Assembly (NCBI RefSeq): GCF_004328075.1
Contig: NZ_SJFN01000014.1
Span: 56,322 to 120,321, forward strand
Direction: 5' to 3'
Length of the DNA stretch: 64,000 bases
Origin: Siculibacillus lacustris
GTDB lineage: Bacteria; Pseudomonadota; Alphaproteobacteria; Rhizobiales; Ancalomicrobiaceae
Position numbers and translations under genes: made by a program. Positions 36,757 to 49,918 of this stretch are shown here, piece after piece. Each line of letters opens with the position of its first letter. Position 1 is the first letter of the stretch. The notes below the pieces were generated by a model. It was given only the letters and a program-made list of their open reading frames with translations. It made no database searches and was not told the DNA's origin.

Positions 36757-38445
36757 TCAGGCGACCTTCAGTTCGTTCATCAGCCGGTCGACCTGGGCCT
36801 TGAGCAGGTCGGTGTCGCCGCGCATCCGCCGCGCCGACTGGGCGACGTCCTGCGACTTCTCGTCGGTCGAAGCGGCGTTGCGCTTCAAGCCTTCCATCTC
36901 GGCGGCGAGCCCGCCGACCGCGGCAAGCGTGCCGGCGATCGCCCGCGAGATCTCCGACACCGCGGCGTTCTGCTGGTCGAGGGTGCCGGCGATCGAAGTC
37001 GAGATCACGCTGACCCGCTCGATGCTCTGCTCCACCGTGCCGGTCGCCGCCACCGCTTCGCGGGTCGCCGTCTGGATCACCCCGATCCGCGCCGAGATCT
37101 CGGCGGTCGCCTTGGAGGTCTGCCCGGCCAGCGCCTTGACCTCGGCGGCCACCACCGCGAAGCCGCGGCCCGCGTCGCCGGCCCGCGCCGCCTCGATGGT
37201 CGCGTTGAGCGCCAACAGATTGGTCTGGTCGGCGATCTCCTGGATCAGCGCGACGACCTTGCCGATCTCGGCGGACGCAGCGTCGAGACTGCGGATGACT
37301 TCCGTCGCCCGCGCCGTCTCGCGCACCGCACCACCGGTGAGTTCGGCGGCATGATCGACCTGACCGACGATCTCGGCGATCGACGCCGAGAGTTCTTCCG
37401 CGGCACTCGACACCGCCTGGACGTTCTCGCGCGCCGTGCGTCCGGCTTCGGCGCTGGCTTCGGCCTGGGCGCGGGTGTGGTGCGACACCGCGGTCAGGCC
37501 TTCGGCCACCGATTCGAAGCCGACGGCCGTCGCCTCGATGCCGATCGCGGTCTTCTTCACCGTGCCGTCGAAGTCGGCGGCGATGCCGGCGAGCACTTCG
37601 CGGCGACGCCGTTCGGCGTCGAGATGGCGGGCCTGCTCGGCCTCGGCCTCTTCGTGCAGACGGGTCCGCTGGAGATCGCGGAACAGCGCCACCGACCGGG
37701 CGATCACCCCGATCTCGTCGCGGCGCAGCGCGCCTTCGATCTCGGCGTCGAGATCGCCGTCGCGCAGGCGGTTCATCGAATGGGTCAGCCCGCCGAGCGG
37801 CTTGGCGATGCCACGGGTGACCACCGCCGCGACCAGGGCGATCAGCACCAGGACCGCCGCGGTGCCGATCATCAGGTCGCGCGAGCTGCGGGCGAGCGAG
37901 GCTTCGATGTCGGAGATGTGGAAGCCGGTGCCGACCATCCAGTTCCAATTGTCGACCTTGTCGGCATAGGCGAGCTTGACGCTCGGATCCTTGTCGCCCG
38001 GTTTGACCCACTCGTAGGTGTAGAGGCCGCCGCCCCGCTTGGCGATGTCGATCATGTCGCGAACGATCGGACGCCCGGAGGTGTCCTTCATCTCGATCAG
38101 GTTCTTGCCTTCGAGCTCGGGCTTCACCGGCAGCATGATGTTGTTGCCGGAGAAGTCGTAGGCGAAGAAGTAGTTGAGATCTTCCCCGAACCGCACCGGC
38201 CGAATCGCCGCCTTGGCGGCCTCCTGTGCCGCCGCGTCGGTCATCTCGCCCTTGGCGGCGCGCGCCCGGAAGCCGTCGATGATGGTCATCACCGTCTGCA
38301 CTTCGTGGCGCAGCTCGGCTTCCTTCTGCGTATAGAGCGCCGTGGACAAGGAGCGATAGGCGAGGGCACCACCACCGGCGATCGAGGCCACGGCGAGGAC
38401 CACGATCAGCGCGATCTTGGCGGAAATCGAATGAAGGTTGGGCAT
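36757..38445 (-). CDS. Methyl-accepting chemotaxis protein, single-Cache (sCache_2) sensor
   Basis: A 562-aa chemoreceptor with membrane segments near residues 10-30 and 190-210. Between them is an sCache_2 domain ([56 protein letters not shown]), a type that often binds short carboxylic acids or pyruvate-like ligands. HAMP and a signalling domain with hairpin [20 protein letters not shown] follow. There is no CheR-docking tail. I start at ATG 38445; the 14-residue upstream extension has no conserved sequence. Confidence 0.92.
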   Translation of the reverse strand: MPNLHSISAKIALIVVLAVASIAGGGALAYRSLSTALYTQKEAELRHEVQTVMTIIDGFRARAAKGEMTDAAAQEAAKAAIRPVRFGEDLNYFFAYDFSGNNIMLPVKPELEGKNLIEMKDTSGRPIVRDMIDIAKRGGGLYTYEWVKPGDKDPSVKLAYADKVDNWNWMVGTGFHISDIEASLARSSRDLMIGTAAVLVLIALVAAVVTRGIAKPLGGLTHSMNRLRDGDLDAEIEGALRRDEIGVIARSVALFRDLQRTRLHEEAEAEQARHLDAERRRREVLAGIAADFDGTVKKTAIGIEATAVGFESVAEGLTAVSHHTRAQAEASAEAGRTARENVQAVSSAAEELSASIAEIVGQVDHAAELTGGAVRETARATEVIRSLDAASAEIGKVVALIQEIADQTNLLALNATIEAARAGDAGRGFAVVAAEVKALAGQTSKATAEISARIGVIQTATREAVAATGTVEQSIERVSVISTSIAGTLDQQNAAVSEISRAIAGTLAAVGGLAAEMEGLKRNAASTDEKSQDVAQSARRMRGDTDLLKAQVDRLMNELKVA

Positions 38446-38717
38446 GGACGGTGGCTCTCGGCGTGATGTCGGGGTTTTTACTTGCATTCCGTTGGGTCTA
38501 TTTTATCCGCCGAAGCATAAACATTCCTCTAATGCAGCCTCCTCTCCGCCATCACCTCGCCGCGCCGATCGCAGGTGGAAAACCCGCCGCCCCTTCCCCG
38601 CCGCCGCCTTTTCCCGTATAAACCGCGCCGGTCTGGACGTACTTCCGACTATCTCCTGGAACGAACCGGTGTGGTCCGCTGCGATCGGCGACCGCGCCGG
38701 CATGTTTGCGAGCACGC

Positions 38718-42215
<3,498 letters not shown>

Positions 42216-42241
42216 TCGGCCCGTCGCCCGTCCATCGAATC

Positions 42242-42269
42242 CGCCGCCGTGCGCCCCCGCACGGCGGCG
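42242..42269 (+). terminator. carB terminator
   Basis: CGCCGCCGTGCG and CGCACGGCGGCG form a perfect 12-bp stem with a CCCC loop, 26 nt after the carB stop, followed by ctttcgtc. It separates carB from the greA promoter. Confidence 0.75.
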
Positions 42270-42382
42270 CTTTCGTCTGCGACGCGAGGTAAGCCCTGCG
42301 GCACAGTGCGGATCCAAGTTCCTCTTGCGCTCGTTCCGAACGTGGGGAAAACTCGCATCCGACCCGCTGAGGCGCGCGAAGC

Positions 42383-42411
42383 TTGAAGGCAGGCCGCGTC
42401 ACGCGTATAAT
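42383..42411 (+). promoter_or_regulatory. greA: greA sigma-70 promoter
   Basis: TTGAAG (-35) and TATAAT (-10) are separated by exactly 17 nt. This is one of the best sigma-70 matches in the window. Transcription should start near 42418, about 84 nt before the greA ATG. Confidence 0.75.
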
Positions 42412-42432
42412 TTGCCTCCGGTATTTCGAGAG

Positions 42433-42467
42433 GCGGGCCCCGCAAGGGGCTCGCGCTTTCTTTTTCT
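42433..42467 (+). terminator. Intrinsic terminator inside the greA 5' leader
   Basis: GCGGGCCCC and GGGGCTCGC form a 9-bp stem (one G-T pair) around a GCAA tetraloop, followed by gctttctttttct. It sits between the predicted start of transcription and the greA ATG, so some transcripts should stop after about 50 nt. Confidence 0.65.
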
Positions 42468-42501
42468 GCGAGCAGATAAGAAAAGAGAAAGTCAGAATCC
42501 C

Positions 42502-42975
42502 ATGGAGAAGATTCCGATGACGGCGGGGGGCCATGCCGCTCTCGAGGTCGAGCTGAAGATGCGTCAGCAGGTCGAGCGCCCCCGCATCATTCAGGCGATA
42601 TCCGAAGCGCGCGCCCACGGCGACCTGTCGGAAAACGCCGAATATCATTCCGCCAAGGAAGCCCAGAGCCACAACGAGGGGCGCATCGCCGAGCTCGAGG
42701 ACAAGCTCGGCCGGGCCGAGATCATCGACGTGTCCAAGCTCTCCGGCACCAAGATCAAGTTCGGCGCGACGGTCACTCTGATCGACGAGGACACCGAAGA
42801 AGAGAAGATGTACCAGATCGTCGGCGACATGGAGGCCGAGCCGAAGAAGGGCCGGATCTCGATCTCCTCGCCGATCGCCCGCGCTCTGATCGGCAAGACC
42901 ATCGGCGACACCGTCGAGGTGATGGCCCCGGGCGGCGCCCGCTCCTACGAAGTGAAGGGCGTCCGCTTCGGCTGA
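42502..42975 (+). CDS. greA: Transcription elongation factor GreA
   Basis: A 157-aa protein with the GreA start [14 protein letters not shown]. The N-terminal coiled coil carries the acidic catalytic tip in [20 protein letters not shown], and the C-terminal FKBP-like domain includes [16 protein letters not shown]. It enters the secondary channel of RNA polymerase and stimulates cleavage of backtracked RNA. The ribosome-binding site is weak (agaaag). The leader carries a strong promoter followed by a terminator hairpin, which suggests attenuation. Confidence 0.97.
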   Translation: MEKIPMTAGGHAALEVELKMRQQVERPRIIQAISEARAHGDLSENAEYHSAKEAQSHNEGRIAELEDKLGRAEIIDVSKLSGTKIKFGATVTLIDEDTEEEKMYQIVGDMEAEPKKGRISISSPIARALIGKTIGDTVEVMAPGGARSYEVKGVRFG

Positions 42976-43153
42976 CGCGAAGCTCGGGCTCGAGCGGCGC
43001 CCGCCGCGCGAGATCCGGGCCGCCCTCTCTGGATTCGTCCGCTGGCGCGAGCCCGGGCGATCCGACGAGGGCGAGCCGCCGCGGGGCCCGGACCGCCCGC
43101 GCGGCCCCGGACGGCCTCCGGTTCGATGCGACCTTCTCTCGAGACTTCCCGCC

Positions 43154-43990
43154 ATGAAGCGCTACGTCATCAATCTCGCCGCCCGCCCCGATCGCCTCGC
43201 CCACATGGAGCGCGAGTTCGGGCGCTTCGGCCTGACCTTCGAGCGCTTCGAGGCGGTCGACTGGCGAGCCCTCGAGGCCCGCGGCATCCATCTGCCGCGC
43301 AACGCCATCGGCCACATCGCCTGCAGCTATTCCCACCTCGACCTCTTGCGCCGCATCGGTGCCGGCGACGACCCCTATGTGGCGATCTTCGAGGACGACG
43401 TGCTGCTCTCCGACGATGCCGCCGCCTTCCTCGGCGACACCGACTGGATCCCGCCCGGCGCCGATCTGGTGAAGCTCGAGACCTACGCCACCATGGGCTA
43501 TTTCCGCCGGCGCCCCGCCAGCACGCATGCCGGCCACACCACCCACGAGTTCCTGCACAAGCACACCGGCTCGGCCGCCTACATCGTCGCCCGCGACTTC
43601 GCCGCCGACTTCGCGCGCGATCTCGACCCGATGACCGCGCGCCACAAGATCGACGAGCTCCTGTTCTCGCCGCGCTGCTGGCCGAACCCCGCCGCCAAGG
43701 TCTACCAGCTGCGCCCGGCCATCGCCGTCCAGGAGATGGTGCTGCTGCCGGAGGCCGAACGGCAGATGCCCTCGGACATCGGCACCTTCACCAAGGAATT
43801 CGGCTGGCGTCCCGATCCGCGCCAGCAGAAGAAATACGCCGGCCCGATCGGTCGCCTGCGCATGGCCACCAAGGGCTTCCGCGACTGGCTGAAGATGCGG
43901 ATGCGCTTCGTCCGCCTCGCCGGCCGCTATGCCACCGTCGCCATGTTCATGGAACTGGTCCCCTTCGGGACGCGCACCGCCCCCCGCTGA
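43154..43990 (+). CDS. Glycosyltransferase family 25 (LPS biosynthesis) protein 1
   Basis: A 278-aa GT25 enzyme. It starts with KRYVINLAARPDRLAHMERE, keeps the SYSHLDLLR stretch, and has an acidic DxD-like VAIFEDDVLLSDDA near residue 80. The family includes LgtB/Lex2-type LPS galactosyltransferases. It should add a hexose to LPS core or another surface glycan at the cytoplasmic face. A basic C-terminal tail (about residues 225-278) may contact the membrane. A second GT25 gene follows after 68 nt and is probably a diverged tandem copy. Confidence 0.88.
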   Translation: MKRYVINLAARPDRLAHMEREFGRFGLTFERFEAVDWRALEARGIHLPRNAIGHIACSYSHLDLLRRIGAGDDPYVAIFEDDVLLSDDAAAFLGDTDWIPPGADLVKLETYATMGYFRRRPASTHAGHTTHEFLHKHTGSAAYIVARDFAADFARDLDPMTARHKIDELLFSPRCWPNPAAKVYQLRPAIAVQEMVLLPEAERQMPSDIGTFTKEFGWRPDPRQQKKYAGPIGRLRMATKGFRDWLKMRMRFVRLAGRYATVAMFMELVPFGTRTAPR

Positions 43991-44058
43991 GCGCGCGCCG
44001 CGGCGCGGGCCGCCGGCCTGCGGTGCGAGTGGACGTGCCGGAAGACGGAGACCCGCCC

Positions 44059-44865
44059 TTGCTGTGCCTGGTCGTCAATCTCGCCGCCGCCCCGGACCGC
44101 CTCGCCCACATGGCGCGCGCCTTCGCCCGGCTCGGCCTGCCCTTCGAACGGGTCGACGGCCTGCTCGGCAGCGATCTGGTGGCGCGTTCCGGCCCCCACC
44201 CGCGCCTCGGTCCCGGCACCTATGGCTGCCTCGCCTCGCATCTCGCGGCCTGCCGGCGGATCGCCGAATCGGGCGAACCGTGGGGCGCGATCTTCGAGGA
44301 CGATCTGCATTTCTCCGCCGACGCGGCGCGCTTCCTGCGTGACGCCGACTGGATCCCGGCGGGGGTCGATCTGGTCAAGCTCGAGACCTTCTCGACCGTC
44401 ACCTGCCTCGCCCGCGTCGCCGCCGCCACGGTCGACGGCCACGACCTGAAGCGCCTGCTCGCCAAGCACCTCGGCGGCGGCGCCTACATCGTCTCGGCCC
44501 GGCTCGCCGTCCGCCTCGCCGCGCTCGATCCGCGAGGGATCGACGTGCCGATCGACACGCTGCTGTTCAACCCGCGCCACCTGATCGACCCGAACATGGT
44601 CACCCTGCAGATGGTCCCGGCGATCGCCATCCAGGAGTTCAAGCTCTTCACCCCCGCAGAGGTGCGGCTCGCCAGCGCCATCGAGCCCGATCGCCGCGAG
44701 CGCCGCGCCGAGCGCTATTCCGGCCTCCTCGGCCGCCTGCGCGGCGCCACCAAGTCGTCGCGCGACGCGCTGAAGCGCAAGATCCGCGAGATCCGTCAGA
44801 CGATCGAACTGCGCCGCGAGGACTGGGAACGCACCACCGTCCCCTTCGGCCCGCCCGCCGATTGA
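44059..44865 (+). CDS. Glycosyltransferase family 25 protein 2
   Basis: A 268-aa paralogue of the preceding gene with LCLVVNLAAAPDRLAHMARA at the start, TYGCLASHLAACR, and the acidic AIFEDDLHFSADA motif. The start is TTG at 44059: GGAG ends 8 nt upstream, and the reading from there aligns with the N-terminus of the first copy. GTG codons further upstream (44023, 44029, 44035) are in frame but give unrelated sequence. The acceptor is unknown; LPS core is likely from the family and neighbours. Confidence 0.85.
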   Translation: MLCLVVNLAAAPDRLAHMARAFARLGLPFERVDGLLGSDLVARSGPHPRLGPGTYGCLASHLAACRRIAESGEPWGAIFEDDLHFSADAARFLRDADWIPAGVDLVKLETFSTVTCLARVAAATVDGHDLKRLLAKHLGGGAYIVSARLAVRLAALDPRGIDVPIDTLLFNPRHLIDPNMVTLQMVPAIAIQEFKLFTPAEVRLASAIEPDRRERRAERYSGLLGRLRGATKSSRDALKRKIREIRQTIELRREDWERTTVPFGPPAD

Positions 44866-44873
44866 CGGGCGGC

Positions 44874-46847
44874 TCAGCGCGCCTCGCGCGCCAGGAAATC
44901 GGCGAACAGCGGCGCGATCACCCGCGAGCCGGCGCGGCTCGGGTGATCGGAATCGACGAACAGCGCCGCGCCGTCGCGGCCCCAGGCGCAACGGCCGCTG
45001 CCGCACAGCTCCAGTGCCGGATCGATGACCTCGATCTCCGGATGGCGCGCCAAGGCCGGGGCGAGCATCGCCCTGACCGGCGCCATCCGCGCCCGCCATT
45101 CCGCGGCGCTCGGCCCCTCCGGCGGGGTGCGGCCGAACAGATGCGACGCCGCGCCGACCGTCGGCACGTCGAAACCCGGTTCGGGGATCGACAGCAGCAG
45201 AGCGACCGGCCGCCCGCCGAGCGCGTCGAGCGTTCGGCCGAGTCCGGCGGTCACCGCCGCTTCGGTCTCCGCCGCCGGCACCGGGCGCCCGTCGACCGCA
45301 TAGGCCGGCGGCGCGCCGCGTTCCTGCGCCGCCGCCCGGCGATCGACCAGCGAGCCCCAGCGGCCGATCACCAGCACCGTCTTCGGATCGACCTCGCGGA
45401 TGCGCCCGAGCGCCCAGTCGAGGTGCTCGGCACAACGCCGCGAAGCGTCGCCGAGCCGTTCGACCCCGGCGAGCGGCGCGCAGGCCACCCGCCCCAGCCA
45501 CAGACCCTTGATGCCGAGCCGCGCCGCCTGTTCGCCGATCGCCCCGGCGATCGCCCGGCCATGGGAATCGCCGAGGATCGCGAAACCGAAGCGCGGCGCC
45601 GAAGCATCGCCGAGCACGCAGGGCGGCAGATCGGCCGCCCAGTCGCGGCGGCGATGCGGACAGACGTCCTCGAGCAACGTCCGCTCCAACCCGACCTCGG
45701 CGAGCCGCCGAACCTCGGGCGACAAACGCGACGGCCAGCCGTCGGTGGCGAAGGCGACGATGCCCAGCGCCACCAGGATTGCGCTCGCCACCGCACTCAC
45801 GCCGAACAGCCGGGTGCGGGCGGATAACCAGCGGCGCGAGCGGATCGGCGTCTCGACGAGATGAAGCGTCGCCGTCGACAGCACCACCACCAGTGCGAAC
45901 AGCGCCGCAGCGGTCGGCGGATCGATCGGCCGGCCGGTGACGTAGAGGGTGAACACGATCGGCGGCCAGTGCCACAGATACATCGGATAGGAGATCCGCC
46001 CGACGAACACGAAGGGCCAGGTGGCGAGCAGCCGATTGGCCGGCCCGCCCTCGCCGAGCAGGATGCCGCAGGCCCCGACCACCGGCAGCAGCGCCGCCCA
46101 GCCCGGGAACGGCGTCGCCGCATCGAGCCCGAGACAGCCACCGATCAACAGCGCCAGCCCGCCGACGCTGGCGATCGCGCGGGCGCCCGGGCCGAGCTGC
46201 GGCCGGGCGAGCGCGATCAAGGCGCCGAAGCCGAGCTCCCAGAAGCGCATCGGCAGGAGGTAATAGGCCTTGTCGAAGCCGACCGCCGCCGAGGCGATGC
46301 TGGCGGCGAGCGACGCCGCGACGACCAGCGCCACGCCCCGGACCCGCGTCGCGGCCGAGACCCGGCCGAGCCCCAGGATCAGCCACGGCAGGACGATGTA
46401 GAACTGTTCCTCGACCCCCAGCGACCAGGTGTGGAGCAGCGGCTTGGTGATGCTGGTCGGATCGAAATAGCCGTCGGCGCCGAGGAACATGAAGTTCGAG
46501 GCGAACAGCGGCGCGGCGATCAGGGTGCGCGAGAAGCCGAGGAAGTCGCGCGGCATCTGGATCACCCAGGCCGCCGCGAAGGTCGCCGCCAGCACCACGA
46601 TCAGCGCCGGATAGATCCGCCGGATGCGCCGCTCGTAGAAGCGCAGGAACGAGAAGCGTCCCTCGTCGGCCTCGCGCGCGATGATCCCGGTGATCAGAAA
46701 GCCGGAGATCACGAAGAACGAATCGACCCCGACATAGCCGCCGGGCATCAGGCCGGTGCCGAGATGGAACAGGATCACCACCACCACCGAGACGGCGCGC
46801 AGACCGTCGATGTCGGCGCGCCAGCCGCGATCGGCGGGCGTGCTCAT
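44874..46847 (-). CDS. OafA/YrhL-type surface polysaccharide O-acyltransferase
   Basis: A 657-aa fusion of an N-terminal acyltransferase-3 domain (about ten membrane segments, residues 1-350, with VDSFFVISGFLITG and HTWSLGVEEQFYIVLPW) and a C-terminal periplasmic SGNH domain. The SGNH part has AILGDSHGRAIAG with the nucleophile serine, and VDSDHPSRAGSR with the Asp/His pair. Such two-domain enzymes O-acetylate O-antigen or other surface glycans. It ends only 8 nt from the convergent GT25 gene. It overlaps the ELM1-family gene by 4 nt, so the two are translationally coupled. Confidence 0.92.
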   Translation of the reverse strand: MSTPADRGWRADIDGLRAVSVVVVILFHLGTGLMPGGYVGVDSFFVISGFLITGIIAREADEGRFSFLRFYERRIRRIYPALIVVLAATFAAAWVIQMPRDFLGFSRTLIAAPLFASNFMFLGADGYFDPTSITKPLLHTWSLGVEEQFYIVLPWLILGLGRVSAATRVRGVALVVAASLAASIASAAVGFDKAYYLLPMRFWELGFGALIALARPQLGPGARAIASVGGLALLIGGCLGLDAATPFPGWAALLPVVGACGILLGEGGPANRLLATWPFVFVGRISYPMYLWHWPPIVFTLYVTGRPIDPPTAAALFALVVVLSTATLHLVETPIRSRRWLSARTRLFGVSAVASAILVALGIVAFATDGWPSRLSPEVRRLAEVGLERTLLEDVCPHRRRDWAADLPPCVLGDASAPRFGFAILGDSHGRAIAGAIGEQAARLGIKGLWLGRVACAPLAGVERLGDASRRCAEHLDWALGRIREVDPKTVLVIGRWGSLVDRRAAAQERGAPPAYAVDGRPVPAAETEAAVTAGLGRTLDALGGRPVALLLSIPEPGFDVPTVGAASHLFGRTPPEGPSAAEWRARMAPVRAMLAPALARHPEIEVIDPALELCGSGRCAWGRDGAALFVDSDHPSRAGSRVIAPLFADFLAREAR

Positions 46848-47887
46848 GCGGGGTCCCGGCCGGAAAACAGCGCCGGCAGCCGCCCGCGGATCGCCGCGGC
46901 GATGGCGTCGCGATGGTCGAGGGCGATCGGCATCACCGCGAGCAGCGCCGCGGCGAGATCATCGGCACTGCGACCGGCGATCGGCATCACCCGCAGCGCC
47001 CCGCCCCGCTCAAGATCGCCGACGATCGCGTCGACCAGGGTCGGCACCATCCGGCGCGGCCGGAGCGCCACCACCGGCCGCTGCGCCGCCACCGCCTCCG
47101 ACATCATCGACACCGAATCCTCGGTCACGACGATGGCGTCCGCGGCGAACAGCTCGGCGAGCGTGCCCGATCCCGGCCGACGCACGTCGATGAAGCGCTC
47201 GATCAAACCCTCGCGGGCCAAAGCCGCCATGCGGTCGCCGGCGCTCGCCGCGGTGCGGCGCGAATTGGTGACGATCCAGCGCACCCCGAAGCCCGTCCGC
47301 ATCTCGCCGATCAGTCGGGCGATGCCCGCCCAGTCGTCGTCGTCGAAACGGTGGGAATGAGCGTCGCCGCCGAGCATCAAGGCCACCCGCGCCCCGGTGA
47401 AATCGGCGCGGGTGCGCAGCGGCCGCGGCCGCGGTAGCCGGTCGGGTTCGACCAGACACGGCACCGGGGTCAGCACCGCATTGGCCTCGTCGGCGAAGGC
47501 GGCGACCGAGACCAGCCGCAGATCGATCGCGGACGCCAGCCGCATCCCGTCGGCGAGGCCGGAATAGACGTGGGGCACGCCGAAGTGGCGGCCGAGCAGG
47601 ATGCCGACCGGCACCGCCGGCCGTCCCGATCCGACGATCACGTCGGGCGGCGCGAGCGCGTCGGGATCGATGCCGTAGACCGCCTTCAGCACGCGCGGGA
47701 TCCCGAACCACCGCGCCGCCGCCACCGTCCGGTTGCGCAGGAACGGCGGCGCCCAGCGCCGCGGACGGACTTCGAGCGGCACGCTCTCCGCCGGGGTGGC
47801 GCGGGCCAGCACATGGGCCACGCCCTCGGCCTGATGGCGATGGCCGGTCTTGTCGATCAGCAGGACCAGGATCCGCAGGCGGGTCAC
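46844..47887 (-). CDS. ELM1/GtrOC1-family putative glycosyltransferase
   Basis: A 347-aa member of PF06258, named for plant mitochondrial fission factor ELM1. It contains LIDKTGHRHQAEGVAHVL, PDVIVGSGRPAVPVGILLGR, ALMLGGDAHSHRFDDDDW and the late VVTEDSVSMMSEAVAAQRPV, which looks like the nucleotide-sugar part of a GT-B fold. Bacterial members sit in LPS loci and are presumed glycosyltransferases. The start is GTG at 47887, overlapping the upstream gene's stop by 4 nt. Confidence 0.85.
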   Translation of the reverse strand: MTRLRILVLLIDKTGHRHQAEGVAHVLARATPAESVPLEVRPRRWAPPFLRNRTVAAARWFGIPRVLKAVYGIDPDALAPPDVIVGSGRPAVPVGILLGRHFGVPHVYSGLADGMRLASAIDLRLVSVAAFADEANAVLTPVPCLVEPDRLPRPRPLRTRADFTGARVALMLGGDAHSHRFDDDDWAGIARLIGEMRTGFGVRWIVTNSRRTAASAGDRMAALAREGLIERFIDVRRPGSGTLAELFAADAIVVTEDSVSMMSEAVAAQRPVVALRPRRMVPTLVDAIVGDLERGGALRVMPIAGRSADDLAAALLAVMPIALDHRDAIAAAIRGRLPALFSGRDPA

Positions 47888-48696
47888 GGCTCACGCTCCT
47901 CGACCTTCGCGCCGTCCTCGCCGATCCACAGATCGCGCAGCCAGGTCGAGGCCCGTGTCGAGCGCCACAGCGAGCCGCGCCAGCCCTCGACCGCCTCCTC
48001 CATCTTCGGCGTGCCGTGGAAACACACCACGCGCGCGTCCTCGGGCAACTTGGGCTCGAGCACCAGATTGACCGGCGGCCAGCGCATCGCGTCGCGCTTG
48101 AACGAGGCGATCCAGGGACCCGGCCAATAGGCGAGGTCGCCGTGGCGCAGCGCGGTCATCGACGTGTAGTACTGCTCGGAGCCCTTGTGACGGGCGACCG
48201 ACCCTTCCGGATCGGCGGCGAATTCGTCGTAGAGATAGGCGTGCCGGGCGGGATCGAACAGGAACACCGAGCCGTGGCCGCCGTCCTTGCCGCGCCGCTC
48301 ATAGCGCCACTCGCGGCGCATCGCCACCTTGCCCGGCGCGAAGTCGAGGAGGTCGTCGAGCGGCCCGGTCACCACCACGTCGATGTCGAAGCCGAGCACC
48401 GGCCCGGTCATGTCGGCGAGGCCCGGGCGGAACAGCGACACCTTGCGCCACGCGCCCTTGCGCCCCTCCGCGTTCATCGCCGCGACCATCGCCGCCTCGA
48501 AGGGCTCGACCGGCAGGGGATGGACCTCGATGCCGGGCACCAGCCCTTCCGGGCGTTCGGTGAAGCACAGGAAGCGGAACGGCCGGGCGAGGTGACGCGA
48601 CACGCCGCGGAACAGGCGGTTGACGTAGTCGACCGGGTACTTGTCGCCCCACTTGATACAGACCACGTTGACCGGGGACAGGTTGGCGGCCGACAT
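47884..48696 (-). CDS. Putative glycosyltransferase with GT-A-like DxD motif
   Basis: A 270-aa protein. It opens with NVVCIKWGDKYPVDYVNRLF, typical of GT8-like folds, and contains VLGFDIDVVVTGPLDDLLDF near residue 110, where DID is the likely metal-binding DxD. A conserved VVCFHGTPKM follows near the end. It probably transfers a sugar from a nucleotide donor in the same pathway as the ELM1-family gene, to which it is coupled. ATG 48696 is chosen because homology begins there; the longer frame upstream is not conserved. Confidence 0.78.
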   Translation of the reverse strand: MSAANLSPVNVVCIKWGDKYPVDYVNRLFRGVSRHLARPFRFLCFTERPEGLVPGIEVHPLPVEPFEAAMVAAMNAEGRKGAWRKVSLFRPGLADMTGPVLGFDIDVVVTGPLDDLLDFAPGKVAMRREWRYERRGKDGGHGSVFLFDPARHAYLYDEFAADPEGSVARHKGSEQYYTSMTALRHGDLAYWPGPWIASFKRDAMRWPPVNLVLEPKLPEDARVVCFHGTPKMEEAVEGWRGSLWRSTRASTWLRDLWIGEDGAKVEEREP

Positions 48697-48917
48697 TCGA
48701 GCCCTTCCCGAATTTGCGAGACATCCTGGGCGGCTTCCTATCATGCCGGATCGGAGGAGGATACTCGGCAGCCGATCGGCCACGCCGCGGCGAAATCGGC
48801 GGCGGTGGCCGCCGCGCCCTCTTCCGCTCGCGGTCGGCTTTCGCTAAGCACGGGCCCGACGCCCTGCCCTCCCGCCCCCTCGCCCCCCGGCGAGCCGGGC
48901 CGTCACGGTCCCCGGCC

Positions 48918-49826
48918 TTGTTGCGATTCCTTGCCCTGTTCCTGCGCCGCCACCTGCCCCGCCAGATCCGTCGGCGGGTCTCCCATCGCGTCCAATATGT
49001 CGCACTGCGCGGCGTCGAAGGGCTGCTCCTCGCCCTCGGCCTCGATCGCGCCTCGGCGCTGATGGGCGCCCTGTGGCGGACCTTCGCGCCGTTCAATCCG
49101 CGCCACGCCCGCGCCGACCGGCACATCGCCGCCGCCATGCCCGAGCTCGACGCCGCGGCGCGCCGCCGTCTGCTCGGCGACATGTGGGAGAATCTCGGCC
49201 GCACCTTCGCCGAGACGCTGCTGTTGCCGCGCCTGCTCGCCGAACCCGAGCGGGTGGTCTGCGACGTGCCGCCGGAGAGCCTGGAGAAGGCTCGCCACGG
49301 CGCGGTCTTCGTATCGCTGCACACCGGCAACTGGGAGATCGTCGCAGTCCCCCTGGTGCGCCTCGCCTTCGACGTGCGCGCCGTCTACAAGCCGCTGACC
49401 AATCCGCTGGTCGACCGCTATCTCGCCGAGCGCCGTCGCAGCCTCTACGCCGGCGGCCTGATCGCCCGCGACCGCGGCGTGGCGCTGCGCCTGCGCAGCC
49501 TCGCCCGTACCGGCTCGACCCTGGCGATCCTCTCGGATCTGCGCGATTCGACCTCGATGGACATCACCTTCTTCGGCCGGCCGGCCCGCGCCACGCCGTT
49601 TCCCGCCCTGCTCGCCCGTCGCCTCGGCCTGCCCTTGTTCGTCGGCCGCAGCATCCGCACCGGCGGCGCCCATTTCCGGGTCGACGGCCACTGGCTCGAC
49701 GTCCCCCGCGGCCCCGACGCCGAGGCCGACGCCGCCGAGCTCACCCGCACCATCCACACCGTGTTCGAGGGATGGATTCGCCAATATCCCGAGCAATGGA
49801 TGTGGGCGCACCGTAAATGGTTGTGA
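48918..49826 (+). CDS. LpxL/HtrB-family lysophospholipid or lipid A acyltransferase
   Basis: About 302 aa. One N-terminal hydrophobic, basic anchor (LLRFLALFLRRHLPRQIRRR) is followed by the acyltransferase signature SLHTGNWEIVAVP, an HX4E catalytic motif. The later ILSDLRDSTSMDITFFGRP and QWMWAHRKW also match late acyltransferases. It should add a secondary acyl chain to lipid A or acylate a related lipid at the inner membrane. No in-frame ATG exists near the start. TTG at 48918 or 48921 fits the family length, but the ribosome-binding site is poor. Confidence 0.82.
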   Translation: MLRFLALFLRRHLPRQIRRRVSHRVQYVALRGVEGLLLALGLDRASALMGALWRTFAPFNPRHARADRHIAAAMPELDAAARRRLLGDMWENLGRTFAETLLLPRLLAEPERVVCDVPPESLEKARHGAVFVSLHTGNWEIVAVPLVRLAFDVRAVYKPLTNPLVDRYLAERRRSLYAGGLIARDRGVALRLRSLARTGSTLAILSDLRDSTSMDITFFGRPARATPFPALLARRLGLPLFVGRSIRTGGAHFRVDGHWLDVPRGPDAEADAAELTRTIHTVFEGWIRQYPEQWMWAHRKWL

Positions 49827-49853
49827 AAAGTGATGTTTTCGTTGAATGACCTC

Positions 49854-49882
49854 TTGGGTGCGGCGGTCGAGTTAGACTATAT
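49854..49882 (+). promoter_or_regulatory. trxB: Candidate trxB promoter
   Basis: TTGGGT and CTATAT are separated by 17 nt in an A/T-richer stretch just upstream of trxB, with the ATG 37 nt after the -10 box. Both hexamers deviate from consensus, so this is tentative. Confidence 0.4.
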
Positions 49883-49918
49883 GAGGAGAACGTGCCGCGC
49901 CGCCCGCCGAGAGGTCCC

